Shown: positions 8,212 through 16,985, numbered from the stretch's first letter. The stretch is 64,000 bases of DNA from Alphaproteobacteria bacterium (GCA_017528205.1 JAFXPE010000016.1:1-64000); one strand, 5' to 3'. A program made the numbers and translations. Notes: generated by a model from the letters alone, not told the origin.

Positions 8212-8470
8212 GTTAGTCCCTCAAGTGAGATTTGAACTCTTGGAAAGAGCTGGAGGAAAACAAACAACCTCAAAATGTTGTCTGTTGACGACAGGCGAAG
8301 GTTGCTTTTGAGCAAGCAAGCGTAAGCGACGCACAGCGAAAAACTTGCAACCAAGTGACCGAAGCTTAAATTTTCTGCTGAAAAAATGATAAAAGTAAAT
8401 TTAAGCAAGACGACTTCAAGCGAAAGGCAGACGGGAGTATGCCGGTCGACGTCAGCCGCTCTTTCAATAG
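8212..8470. other. Non-coding stretch with an inverted tRNA-Ser T-arm fragment
   Basis: No gene is supported here. Around 8227-8245 the sequence gagatttgaactcttgga is the reverse complement of the tRNA-Ser T-arm with one mismatch, so a 3' fragment of the tRNA lies inverted beside the intact gene. Further on are short inverted pairs (gcttaaattt near 8364 and aaatttaagc near 8396). It looks like debris of repeated rearrangement. Confidence 0.5.
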
Positions 8471-8474
8471 TTGC

Positions 8475-8503
8475 TTGATTTATTTCCCGCAAAATGCTAT
8501 AAT
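8475..8503 (+). promoter_or_regulatory. Sigma-70 promoter of the HAD-like gene
   Basis: TTGATT (8475-8480) and a perfect TATAAT (8498-8503) are separated by 17 bases. The start codon at 8525 implies a leader of only about 15 bases. Confidence 0.65.
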
Positions 8504-8524
8504 ATCCCTCAAAGGGGGAATATC

Positions 8525-9259
8525 ATGCAAAAGGATATCCAAAATAAATTAAGACAGTTGCGAAAGGATAAATTCCTGATTGTCGTTGATTTTGCCGGTA
8601 CACTATTTGCCTTGGGAATGGATAAAGACCACATTAAAGACCCCTTTATTCCCGCCGATGCCGAAGTTGTAAAAGGCGCAAAAGAGCTTGATCCGAGCGG
8701 TTGCCTCAACAAAAAATTGAAGCCTTTTCAAAAAGGTGTTGAATACGGTTGGACGGTTATTCCCTCCGTTGCCCGCTTGTTGCACGAAATACAAGGGATA
8801 AATGTAATTGCCAGTAGCGTTGCCGATGATGCCGAGCAGGTTTCGTTGCAAAAGACGGCCTGCAAAGATAATCATATCCGCATCAAGCACATTATGACCA
8901 AAAATGCCGACGCCATTGTCGGTATGGGTTACAAACCCTCGACCATCGTGGTATTGGGGGATACTTCAAGCGATGTTTTAATGGCGGAAAAAATTGCGGA
9001 ATTGTCGCCGCGGGCTCATGTTATATGCGGTTTTACGCCATCGGGCATGGAACAGCAAAAGACCGTTTCGGAAACGCTGAACAAACATCACCCCAACATA
9101 GAATTTATTGCCGGAGAAAATTGGAGCACCGTCATTCGCCGGTTGCGAAAACAACTGCCGATAAAAAGCCGCCACCTTTACCAGTTCAAAAAATTCCGCA
9201 AACAAGGGAAACACGCCAAAATGCAAAATTTTTGCCCACGAATGCAAAACAGCCGTTAA
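8525..9259 (+). CDS. HAD-like phosphohydrolase
   Basis: This 244-residue protein has a HAD-type first motif, VVDFAGTLFALG (about 18-29), where the second Asp of the usual DxD is replaced by Ala. A later acidic motif, VVLGDTSSDVLMA, fits HAD motif IV. The missing second Asp (the acid/base in phosphatases) argues against an ordinary phosphatase and for a phosphonatase-like or altered chemistry. The start at 8525 is chosen for AAAGGGGGA just upstream. The tail is basic. Its stop overlaps the stop of the convergent PEP-utilising gene by two bases. The substrate is unknown. Confidence 0.65.
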   Translation: MQKDIQNKLRQLRKDKFLIVVDFAGTLFALGMDKDHIKDPFIPADAEVVKGAKELDPSGCLNKKLKPFQKGVEYGWTVIPSVARLLHEIQGINVIASSVADDAEQVSLQKTACKDNHIRIKHIMTKNADAIVGMGYKPSTIVVLGDTSSDVLMAEKIAELSPRAHVICGFTPSGMEQQKTVSETLNKHHPNIEFIAGENWSTVIRRLRKQLPIKSRHLYQFKKFRKQGKHAKMQNFCPRMQNSR

Positions 9260-11610
9260 TTTTGGATTTTACGAACGATTCCCGTTTTGCCGTCAACTTC
9301 CACCATTTCGCCGTCCTGAAACAAGGTTGTGGCATTTTTGGTGCCAGTAACGCACGTTTTTTTAAATTCCCTCGCTAAAATGGCGGCATGACACAAAATA
9401 CCGCCCTCGTCGGTTACAAATGCCGCGGCCTTTTCCAAAGCAATAATCACCGAAGGCCACGTCATCGGGCAAATAATTACATCGCCGCGCCGAACTTTGC
9501 CGATTTCGTTAATATCCAGCAATATTCGCGCCGGACCGCGTGCCGTTCCCGCATAAGCAACCGTTCCCCGAACCTGACTGTCTGCCGCATCCGTTTTGAT
9601 ATCCGGCAACACAAATTGCTTTAAAGCTTTTGCTATTTCTCGCGGCGTATCAACCACTTTGCGCTCGTCGCCGAAACGATACCACAGCCATTCATTATCC
9701 TTCCGAAGCTTAAAATCGCCTTCTTGCTGATACCAAGCGATAATTTCATCCGGTGTCATATTGCGAAAATCAAACCCTTTATAACCGAAAGGTCGGCCGA
9801 TTTTATCGAATATCGCCATAAAGCTCTGACTGAGCCAATGATACATATCCAAAATGTGTGTACGCAAGAAATTGGCCTCTTTAACAAAGGCAATAAACTC
9901 TTTTTCAAAAGCGGTAAAACGATATTGCTTAAAAATGCTTTGCACCGACTTTTTATCCGCAGCCACATCTTTGGCAAAGAAATTGTTGCCGGATTGCAAG
10001 TTTTCTTTCAAACGCCGAATTACCTCGTCTGCGGTCATAAAATTGCCATGCATTGCCCGCACCGTAACACCCGAAAATTTGCTTAAATGCTCGGCGATAA
10101 GCTGATTTATTTTTTCGTCAGCTTCCCAATTTTTTATTTTACGCGCATTTTCCAATATGTTTTGCATTGACTGATTTTCCCGCTCAATACGCGTTAAATC
10201 CTCATTTGCCGATAAAATCAGCATTTTTTCGGTAATGTCGGAAATTTTTTTCTTGGTCAGCAAATTTAATAAATCCGCCGATACAATATCCGACAAATCC
10301 ATCAGCATATCCACCATAACCATTTCAAAATGCATACGGCCGCAAACAGCATTGAGCATATTTTCCAATTCGTGCGGAGTTGGCAATTTTTCGCCATAGC
10401 GGGCAAAAGTTTTTTGATAAAAGCGAAAGTTGCGCCGGCAAATTTTCCCTACTCTGAAAAACGCCGAAAAATCACGCCTTTTATAGGCCCAATAATAAGC
10501 ATCTCGACTCTCTGCCGTAAATTTGTGCGAATAGCATAAATGCTGTTCGGCATAAGCCGCCGCATCCACATCCGCCACATAGGGATATTTGAAATATTTT
10601 TCAATCAGTTTGGTCTGCCCCATCAACCCTTCAAAGCCGTCTTGCGTAAACAACGGAATGCTGTGCCTTTCCCAAACTTTGGGCACTCGATAGTCTTTTT
10701 CGGCATTATTGAGAGTGGTTATCGGTCTGGCCTGCAAAATGTAAATCTTCCGATTTTTAACCGCAAATTCCACGTCCACGGGAAAGTTATAAAATTTTTC
10801 GATTTTTGCCACAACGGCCCCGAGTTTCAACAGCGTTTCGGCCGAGAGTTTTGGCTTATTTTGCTTATCACGCGGTATATCACGCCAAACCAGCTCCCCG
10901 TTTTTGAGGCACAATTTACGCGTTTGAATTTCGTGCGTTTGCTTTAAGATGCGTCCGGTTTTATGCAGTAAATACTGGTCAGGGGTGATGGTTCCGGAAA
11001 CAATGGCTTCGCCCAAACCGAAAACCGCATTGACCGATATTTCGTTGATATTTTGCGTGAGCGGATTGACCGAAAACGCCACTCCGGCCGCATCGGCGGA
11101 AATCATTTCCTGTATTATCACGGCAACCGAAGTCTTATCAAGAATATCGGCATCATACGCCAAAGTTCGTTCTGAAAAAAGTGAAGCCCAACAAAGTTTG
11201 ATTTTTTCCGCTAAATCGTTTTTGTTGACATTCAAAAAGGTGTCCAATTGTCCGGCCCACGCTTTATCCGCGGCATCTTCGCAAGCGGCAGAGGAACGAA
11301 CTGCCGCAAGCGGAGAATGCAACCGCGCAAAATGCCGCATTATATCTTGCGTATCCGCTCTGTTCAGCGGCGCCGCCATAATCAATTCTTTGATTTGCTT
11401 TGATTTGCTGAAGCAATCCCCTTTTGCGGAGATTATTTTTTGAATTTTGCTTTTTAACTTATTTTCCCGAATGAAGGCATCAAAAGTATCTGCCGTAACA
11501 ACAAATCCGTTCGGGACGGAAAAACGTTTAATCAGACGTCCCAAAGAATAGGCTTTTCCCCCGACCGAATATCGGTCCGCGGAGGTAATTTGTTTTAGTG
11601 TTTTCAGCAT
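9256..11610 (-). CDS. PEP-utilising phosphotransferase with rifampicin-phosphotransferase-like order
   Basis: This 784-residue protein begins with an ATP/pyruvate-binding domain of the PPDK/PEP synthase type (about 1-310; GGKAYSLGRL near the start, VRSSAACED and EISVNAVFGLGEAIVSG inside). A ~350-residue middle region follows that I do not recognise. It ends with the swivelling phosphohistidine domain, with H741 in EGGILCHAAILARE. The C-terminal PEP-binding barrel of true PEP synthase is absent. ATP domain, unique middle, His domain is the order of rifampicin phosphotransferases and related small-molecule kinases. The ATG at 11610 is preferred over an upstream TTG because GGGTGGAG precedes it. 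The substrate is unknown. Confidence 0.78.
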   Translation of the reverse strand: MLKTLKQITSADRYSVGGKAYSLGRLIKRFSVPNGFVVTADTFDAFIRENKLKSKIQKIISAKGDCFSKSKQIKELIMAAPLNRADTQDIMRHFARLHSPLAAVRSSAACEDAADKAWAGQLDTFLNVNKNDLAEKIKLCWASLFSERTLAYDADILDKTSVAVIIQEMISADAAGVAFSVNPLTQNINEISVNAVFGLGEAIVSGTITPDQYLLHKTGRILKQTHEIQTRKLCLKNGELVWRDIPRDKQNKPKLSAETLLKLGAVVAKIEKFYNFPVDVEFAVKNRKIYILQARPITTLNNAEKDYRVPKVWERHSIPLFTQDGFEGLMGQTKLIEKYFKYPYVADVDAAAYAEQHLCYSHKFTAESRDAYYWAYKRRDFSAFFRVGKICRRNFRFYQKTFARYGEKLPTPHELENMLNAVCGRMHFEMVMVDMLMDLSDIVSADLLNLLTKKKISDITEKMLILSANEDLTRIERENQSMQNILENARKIKNWEADEKINQLIAEHLSKFSGVTVRAMHGNFMTADEVIRRLKENLQSGNNFFAKDVAADKKSVQSIFKQYRFTAFEKEFIAFVKEANFLRTHILDMYHWLSQSFMAIFDKIGRPFGYKGFDFRNMTPDEIIAWYQQEGDFKLRKDNEWLWYRFGDERKVVDTPREIAKALKQFVLPDIKTDAADSQVRGTVAYAGTARGPARILLDINEIGKVRRGDVIICPMTWPSVIIALEKAAAFVTDEGGILCHAAILAREFKKTCVTGTKNATTLFQDGEMVEVDGKTGIVRKIQN

Positions 11611-11702
11611 ATTTTCTCCACCCGACAAGTGTAATGCAAATTGGTGTAAAATCAGTTAAATTGTCACAACGGAAAAAACTTTTATTTTGCCGTTTTCTAA
11701 GC

Positions 11703-11740
11703 ACAAAAAAAACTCGGTGAAAATTTCCACCGAGTCTTTT
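11703..11740 (-). terminator. Intrinsic terminator of the Skp-like gene
   Basis: ACTCGGTG (11712-11719) and CACCGAGT (11728-11735) pair, with an eight-base T run on the minus strand. It separates the Skp-like gene from the PEP-utilising gene. Confidence 0.88.
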
Positions 11741-11756
11741 CATTCAAAAACTGAAA

Positions 11757-12203
11757 TTATTTTACGACTTTGGCAACCTGTTCGGTAATGTCATCACCGC
11801 CGTAAATGGTTGTACCTTTAGCCAAAACCAAAGTATAGCCTAACTTCTTAGCTTCATTGGTAATGGTTTCGGTAATGCTGGCATCAACTTTTTGCAAAGC
11901 AGCAGCGTATTGCTGAGCCAATGCTTCTCTCTTTTGAGCAAATTCTGCATTGTATTGTTGTAACAAAGCATTTTTCTTTTCTTCGTCTTTTTGCTTGTTA
12001 ACCGCAGCTTGAGCATCTTGCAACCACTTGGTTAATTCCTGAGCCTTGGCATTTTGTTCTGCCTGAAGAGCTTTAACTTGTTCAGAATTGCTGACAACCG
12101 CAGCCAAATCAACCACGGCTACCTTTGTCTGAAACTTGCAAGCTGTGCACAAACCTAAAGTTAAAGTAGCAACCAATGCCAATAAAATCGATGTTTTTTT
12201 CAT
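11757..12203 (-). CDS. Skp/OmpH-like periplasmic chaperone
   Basis: This 148-residue exported protein has a signal peptide (MKKTSILLALVATLTLGLCTAC). The sequence KVAVVDLAAVVSNSEQVKAL then matches the start of mature Skp/OmpH proteins. A long Gln/Ala/Lys-rich coiled coil (about 45-110) and a C-terminal strand region (LVLAKGTTIYGGDDIT) follow. Skp proteins hold unfolded outer membrane proteins in the periplasm. Cys22 ends the signal region but the -3 residue is Cys, a poor lipobox, so lipidation is uncertain. The start at 12203 follows GAAAGGAA; an upstream ATG adds an unlikely 18-residue lead. It is a single gene with its own terminator, and bamA and lpx genes are not nearby. Confidence 0.82.
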   Translation of the reverse strand: MKKTSILLALVATLTLGLCTACKFQTKVAVVDLAAVVSNSEQVKALQAEQNAKAQELTKWLQDAQAAVNKQKDEEKKNALLQQYNAEFAQKREALAQQYAAALQKVDASITETITNEAKKLGYTLVLAKGTTIYGGDDITEQVAKVVK

Positions 12204-12370
12204 TATAAAATTCCTTTCAGAGTAGTTTTCTATTGTGTTATACTCACTTTTTTTCATATTTTCAAGATAATAATAAATGTTTTATCACATATGCTGAGTT
12301 TTTAACGCTTATTCATTAATATTTATTTAAAGTTCGCAAGAAATTTCCGGCCTAAACGCCATATTTTTAA

Positions 12371-13087
12371 CTACTCCGAAGCAATCAGGTCCTTAATGAC
12401 CTCTCCGGCCGCAATCAGCCCCGCCACCGGCGGTACAAACGAAACCGAGCCCGGAATTTGTCGCCTTGCGGAATTATCATCGGCTATGGTTTCGCGCGGC
12501 TTTAGCGGCTTTTCTTTTGAATACACCACCTTCAAGTGTTCAATGCCGCGCTTGCGTAATTCTTTGCGCATAACGTGCGCCAACGGACAAACCGAGGTCT
12601 TGTAGATATCCGCCACTTCAAACGCCGCGGCGTCTAACTTGTTGCCGGCCCCCATCACCGAAACAATCGGCACCCCGGCCTCTTTTGCGGCCACCACCAA
12701 GCCGATTTTGCCGGCCACCGTATCAATGGCGTCAACCACGTAATCGTACTGTGAAAAATCAAACTGTGCGGCATTTTCCGGCAAAAAAAACGTTTTGTGC
12801 GCCCTTACCTGACATTCCGGATTTATCTCCGCCACTCGCTCTGCCGCCACCTCAACCTTATATTTGCCAACTGTTTTATGCGTGGCCAAAAGCTGACGAT
12901 TAAGGTTGCTTAGGCTGAAACAATCGTTGTCAATCAAGTCGATTGCACCGATTCCCGCCCGCGCCAACGCTTCAACCGCATAACCTCCCACTCCGCCGAC
13001 GCCAAACACGGCAACGCGCGCTTTTTGCAACTTTTCGAGAGCGGCATTTCCCAACAACAATTCGGTTCGCGAAAATTGATTAGACAT
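12371..13087 (-). CDS. tcdA: tRNA threonylcarbamoyladenosine dehydratase (TcdA/CsdL)
   Basis: This 238-residue E1-like enzyme of the ThiF/MoeB fold uses ATP to cyclise t6A to ct6A in tRNAs reading ANN codons. The nucleotide-binding loop VAVFGVGGVGGYAVEALARAG (about 24-44), the acidic D-N-D motif with NLNRQ, and the Cys in YKTSVCPLAHVMRKELRKRG are the family landmarks. The C-terminal PGSVSFVPPVAGLIAAGEVI is also typical. The length fits TcdA rather than the longer MoeB. The start at 13087 follows AAGGAAAA. It is divergent from the small gene at 13220. Confidence 0.92.
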   Translation of the reverse strand: MSNQFSRTELLLGNAALEKLQKARVAVFGVGGVGGYAVEALARAGIGAIDLIDNDCFSLSNLNRQLLATHKTVGKYKVEVAAERVAEINPECQVRAHKTFFLPENAAQFDFSQYDYVVDAIDTVAGKIGLVVAAKEAGVPIVSVMGAGNKLDAAAFEVADIYKTSVCPLAHVMRKELRKRGIEHLKVVYSKEKPLKPRETIADDNSARRQIPGSVSFVPPVAGLIAAGEVIKDLIASE

Positions 13088-13219
13088 TTGTTTTCCTTTT
13101 CCGTTTGTTGTATTTGTGGCACAAAGCCGTTTAACAATCAAGCAGAAAATTTACATATTTGGCGGAAAATTAACTTCATTTTTACAATCTGCGTTATATA
13201 TTTACTGTGGAGAAAGAAA

Positions 13220-13591
13220 ATGGCTCAAAAATCGTTATTCAAAAGCTTCTTAAATTTATTCACGACGGATTCGGGCTCCAAGAGTTATCGCAATATTTCC
13301 GCCGACAAGGCTATCAGCCTGCAAAATGAATATATTGCGGCCAACGAAGCCGATATTTCTCGCTCGCGCCCGCCGTATGCGGATATTATCAACCAACTGC
13401 GCTCCAACAAAAACGAGGTTTTGAACGCGGCGGCATATTACATCAGCCGCATTTCTCGCAACGAGCCGTCTTATACCGATGAGATTATCGCCGAATTGAA
13501 CGGTCTGCTCAAACAATCGCGGATTTCTTTGCAAAATCGGCAAATCATCAAAAATCTCATTCAAAATATCACTCCTAACCGCGCCGAATAA
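13220..13591 (+). CDS. Small hypothetical protein
   Basis: I do not recognise this 123-residue protein. It starts MAQKSLFKSFLNLF, possibly an amphipathic helix, and is otherwise Ser/Asn/Ile-rich and probably helical, with two similar stretches (EVLNAAAYYISRISRNEPSY and the following IIAELNGLLKQSRI). No signal or membrane segment is clear. GTGGAGAAAG precedes the ATG. It sits between tcdA and the left edge of the phage cluster, on the opposite strand from both. Host or phage origin cannot be told. Confidence 0.6.
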   Translation: MAQKSLFKSFLNLFTTDSGSKSYRNISADKAISLQNEYIAANEADISRSRPPYADIINQLRSNKNEVLNAAAYYISRISRNEPSYTDEIIAELNGLLKQSRISLQNRQIIKNLIQNITPNRAE

Positions 13592-13645
13592 AAAAGGCGC
13601 ACGGCCGCGCATTTTACTCCACGGCCGTTGCCGACGATAACCCCA

Positions 13646-14311
13646 TTAAAATAACGACTTGGCGGTGTTGGTAACGGTATCAACCGTCTTAAACAGGTTG
13701 TTCCAGCCCGACTGGTTGGCATTGGTTTTCCGCGCTTCTATACCCTGTTGCGCGTTATAAAGATTTGCCATATTATCATATCCCGAAACCGCTCCGTTCA
13801 GCAAAGATTGAATCTGAGCAATATAATTTTGCTGCGCCGTATTGTTGAATTGCGCCGCATTTATGCTGTCCGCCAAAGATTGCGAATAAGCGTTTTGCCC
13901 GTTCAACACGCTTTGATAAGCCGCCTGATTGAGCGCCGCATTTTGCGAGCTCTGCAACCCGCTCATGGCACGCTGATACGCTTCGCTTCCCACGGGAATT
14001 CCCTGATTTATCAGGCTGGTATGCAAATCGGCGGTTTGTTGCTGATATTGCGGCACCACCTTGGCGGCATATGAATTAAAGGTCGCTTCCTCGGCCTGAC
14101 GTCGCGCATCGTCGGAATAATCAACGTTAAATTTATATTCCGGCATATTGCCGAGGTTCTGGCTCATATTCAGCGCCGTCGCCGTCATATTGCTTTGGGT
14201 GTTGTCATAGTTTCCCGTATTGTAATTTTTCAAATAATCCACATAATCGCGTTCGTATCCGTAATCGTTGACCGAACTGTTTCCGAATACTTTGCCTATT
14301 GATTTACTCAT
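13646..14311 (-). CDS. Phage virion protein, Ala/Gln/Asn-rich (possible ejection protein)
   Basis: This 221-residue protein is at the end of the phage late operon. It is rich in Ala, Gln, Asn and Ser, with long helical or coiled stretches (about 65-190) and no membrane segment. Low-complexity helical proteins at this place, after the head-tail genes, are often DNA-ejection or tail-associated proteins in podoviruses; this is inference from position and composition. The start at 14311 follows GGAGAAAAAC and overlaps the end of the GNAT gene by eight bases, suggesting coupled translation. Confidence 0.7.
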   Translation of the reverse strand: MSKSIGKVFGNSSVNDYGYERDYVDYLKNYNTGNYDNTQSNMTATALNMSQNLGNMPEYKFNVDYSDDARRQAEEATFNSYAAKVVPQYQQQTADLHTSLINQGIPVGSEAYQRAMSGLQSSQNAALNQAAYQSVLNGQNAYSQSLADSINAAQFNNTAQQNYIAQIQSLLNGAVSGYDNMANLYNAQQGIEARKTNANQSGWNNLFKTVDTVTNTAKSLF

Positions 14312-14747
14312 GTTTTTCTCCTTTTTTCTGTAACCACGGACACTCTTTGGCGAGCATCCCCATAAAATAGCAATCTTCGCCGTTTTCGCGGTATTCGCGC
14401 AGCAAACCCTCGGTTTTAAAGCCGAGCCGCCGCACAAAATCCAAACTCCGAACATTGCTTTTGCTGACCAAAAGATTAACGCGCCGGCATTTTAAGATAT
14501 TAAACGCCAACGCGAACATCTTTTGCAACATTGTTCGATTGCACCAATGCTTATCCACCGTATAAACGGTCCACCACACATCTTGCCCGCATCGCCAATC
14601 ATGAAAAATCAGCCCGCCGACAAGCCGATTGTCGTATTCAAACCCAAAGGTCAGATAATCGTCAAGCCATGCCGTGTCATAACCCAATCCGCGACACACC
14701 CAATGAGTGATTTTGCCGTCTTTGTCCTGTATAATGCGATATGTCAT
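14304..14747 (-). CDS. GNAT-family acetyltransferase within the phage operon
   Basis: This 147-residue protein has the GNAT fold pattern: the central strand/helix block WTVYTVDKHWCNRTMLQKMF, and the late motif NVRSLDFVRRLGFKTEGLLR followed by YFMGML. These cover acetyl-CoA binding and the C-terminal motif B. Phage GNATs occur between structural genes in several podovirus-like genomes, but their targets are mostly unknown. It overlaps the 519-residue tail gene (stop at 14744) and the downstream gene, so it belongs to the operon and is not a later insertion. Confidence 0.85.
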   Translation of the reverse strand: MTYRIIQDKDGKITHWVCRGLGYDTAWLDDYLTFGFEYDNRLVGGLIFHDWRCGQDVWWTVYTVDKHWCNRTMLQKMFALAFNILKCRRVNLLVSKSNVRSLDFVRRLGFKTEGLLREYRENGEDCYFMGMLAKECPWLQKKGEKHE

Positions 14748-16303
14748 AACACGCCGTTCCCCACTTCATAAAGAATGTCGGTTTCGTACCATTCGATTTG
14801 ATTTCCCTTGGTTTTGGTTTTAAACACCACGCTTGCCTTATAACCGGTTGCCGAATTGGCAATCCATTGACTGCGTAACAGAGTGCGGCCGGAATTTCCC
14901 CAATATACGCCGATGGTATCGGCAGATGAGGACCATTTAACCGTGTTCCATTTGCTGGCGCCGGAAGAGCCGATATTCTCCACATATTCGGTTTTGGGTT
15001 CTTCCATATCCATATTGGTATAAATCACCAAATTATACGGTGCCGACGACTTGGTGCGCGGATTTATCAGCTGAATTTTCTTTAATTGCTCGGTACCCAA
15101 GTTGTTATAGGCCTGAATCACGGTTCCGCATATCGGCGCTCCGTCGTCGGAATAGCCTTCGTCAAACAAATAAACTCCGTCGTCCGAGCCAAAGTAAAGC
15201 CGCCGCTCAAATTCACACCAGCAAAAAGCCCGCAAACCCGTAAAACGACACCAGGCACCGGTATTGACATTGATAACGTGTTGCTCAAACTCGTTGGCGA
15301 CCGGCACATTAAACAGCGCATATCCTCCGCGACCGTAAATCACGCCCTGCCAACCCTCACGAGCGGCATATTTTTGGGTTCTGTCCAGCACCAAACCGCG
15401 AATGGCGTCGCTGAAGGCAAATTGCGACGAATTGGCTTGTGTGGCCGGTAAAGCCTTCGAAAGCGGAATATAACCGTCTTCCGATATAATCACCACATCG
15501 CCCTGATATTGCACGCAACAATTATAGCCTATCGGTCGACTGATTTTGTATGAGCCGCGCAAATTCCAATCGTCGGCATTGCTGATATCCGAGCCGGAAT
15601 ATACCAAAACTTCGCCCTCCGAGGTAATAAACACCGTCAAATCGTCAATTCCTTGTCCGCCGTCCTGTGTCCAACCGGCAACCGCCACCAAGTTTCCGCC
15701 GTAACGACACACCTGCGAAAAGTCAAAATACTCCAAAGTGCCGGAAACAGCACCGGCCGTCTGCGGATACCACACTTTCAGCGAATCTTTTTCCACAAAC
15801 CACAAGCGCTGCTTGGAAACACCGACATTGATAATTTTATCCGCCGTCAATCCGCTGCCGGAAAATCCCCAATCTCCGCAATGTTGCGTACCCTGAGCGT
15901 CAATATAAAAAACTTTCGGAGTGTTGGTACCGTTCACAAAATACAAATAGTTTTTGTATTGCGCGCTCTGAAAAACGTCGTTGCTGATGCCGGAAGACAA
16001 TATCGCGGCGTATTCGTTGGCCAGCGTTATATCCCAAATTTTGTGGTTGCATACGGCCAGCAAACGCTTATAAGCGCCGCTGTTATATTGCACCAAGGAA
16101 CTCACCTGATTGCTCAAGTTAACATACGAAACATAGCCTTTGCGCAAAATAACCTTGGTATCCAGCGGAATATAATTATCCATTTCAAGCGCATATCCGC
16201 CATCCATATTCAAAATATTATCACGCTTATTCAATCCTTTAATTGGTGAACTTAAAGCAAATTGTACAGATTTATTATTCCTTAAAACCGATCTTAACCG
16301 CAT
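14744..16303 (-). CDS. Phage head-tail stabilisation protein (P22 gp10-like)
   Basis: This 519-residue protein is almost entirely beta, with repeated short strand blocks carrying aromatic and Gly residues (GGYALEMDNYIPLD, RLLAVCNHKIWDI, KNYLYFVNGTNTPKVFY, RRLYFGSDDGVYLFDEGY). This pattern fits the propeller-like tail hub or packaged-DNA stabilisation proteins that follow the head-tail adaptor in P22-like phages. The N-terminal LSSPIKGLNKRDNILNMDGG is typical of that group. GAGGAGG precedes the start, and the N-terminus overlaps the adaptor gene by 29 bases. Identity is inferred from fold pattern and position. Confidence 0.72.
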   Translation of the reverse strand: MRLRSVLRNNKSVQFALSSPIKGLNKRDNILNMDGGYALEMDNYIPLDTKVILRKGYVSYVNLSNQVSSLVQYNSGAYKRLLAVCNHKIWDITLANEYAAILSSGISNDVFQSAQYKNYLYFVNGTNTPKVFYIDAQGTQHCGDWGFSGSGLTADKIINVGVSKQRLWFVEKDSLKVWYPQTAGAVSGTLEYFDFSQVCRYGGNLVAVAGWTQDGGQGIDDLTVFITSEGEVLVYSGSDISNADDWNLRGSYKISRPIGYNCCVQYQGDVVIISEDGYIPLSKALPATQANSSQFAFSDAIRGLVLDRTQKYAAREGWQGVIYGRGGYALFNVPVANEFEQHVINVNTGAWCRFTGLRAFCWCEFERRLYFGSDDGVYLFDEGYSDDGAPICGTVIQAYNNLGTEQLKKIQLINPRTKSSAPYNLVIYTNMDMEEPKTEYVENIGSSGASKWNTVKWSSSADTIGVYWGNSGRTLLRSQWIANSATGYKASVVFKTKTKGNQIEWYETDILYEVGNGVL

Positions 16304-16985
16304 TTGCCGCCTCCTCGCTCAAGGCATCTGCTGATGCCAAACAAATATCCCGCGTTGCCAATCCGGCACCGAAACGCTTTTTCAGCTCGTGCTGAAATTC
16401 GTTATATTCTTCGGTATAATCCAAGCCGTTACGCTTCAACCAGCGCCACAAAATATCCAGCTTAACCAGATATTCGTCAAAAATCGGCACATCGGTATTG
16501 GCATCCAGCACGTTTTTTTCTTCAAAAGTTTTGAAATCCCAGACAATGTTGTCCGAGCGATATTGAAAATAGATTTTAACACAGCACGGCGGCTCTTCCA
16601 AAAACACAAAGCGGCCGTTTTGAATTTTAAATTTTACGCCGCAACCGGCACTCCTGAAGCATTTTTCGCTGGTCCATTGTTCCGGCGTAATAGCGCCGAT
16701 AACACGCTCGCCGCTATCCTTGATAAAAATGGTATTATTGAGCAAGCAAAAGAAATCGGGAGCAATTTCCTTTATCGGATATTGTTTTTTGCCGGCAACC
16801 GTACAAAACGAGCCGTCTTTGGTCAGTTCCTGCCAATCGCCGTAGCGCAACATACTGTCCAAAGAAGACTTGGCAATGCTCAAAAACACGCTCTCCTGCT
16901 GGCTGGAGGCATTGAATAAATCATTCGGACGTCTGACCGCCGCCAAATCTGCCACTTCCCGACATATTTCCAGTATTGTTTTCAT
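16275..16985 (-). CDS. Phage head-tail adaptor (gp4/tail-tube-A type)
   Basis: This 236-residue protein has an N-terminal helical part (LEICREVADLAAVRRPNDLF, then SMLRYGDWQELTKDG) followed by short strands with paired aromatics (FFCLLNNTIFIKD, VKIYFQYRSDNIVWD). It ends in helices (YLVKLDILWRWLKRNGLDY). This layout matches podovirus head-tail adaptors that ring the portal. It overlaps both the upstream gene (16921-17580) and the downstream one, as expected for a tightly coupled late operon. The exact subfamily is not determinable by eye. Confidence 0.72.
   Translation of the reverse strand: MKTILEICREVADLAAVRRPNDLFNASSQQESVFLSIAKSSLDSMLRYGDWQELTKDGSFCTVAGKKQYPIKEIAPDFFCLLNNTIFIKDSGERVIGAITPEQWTSEKCFRSAGCGVKFKIQNGRFVFLEEPPCCVKIYFQYRSDNIVWDFKTFEEKNVLDANTDVPIFDEYLVKLDILWRWLKRNGLDYTEEYNEFQHELKKRFGAGLATRDICLASADALSEEAANAVKIGFKE

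Noticed and set aside
7625..8311. Several short frames in the tRNA-Ser repeat region
   Set aside because: They lie inside tRNA and repeat DNA, overlap the tRNA gene, and repeat the same peptide because the DNA is repeated.
9256..11610. True PEP synthase or pyruvate phosphate dikinase
   Set aside because: The protein ends with the phosphohistidine domain. The C-terminal PEP-binding barrel of those enzymes is missing.
13592..13645. Terminator or att site at the left edge of the phage cluster
   Set aside because: A GC-rich palindrome (GGCGC...GCGC) is present but the stem is short, and no matching repeat was seen at the right edge near 29.1 kb.
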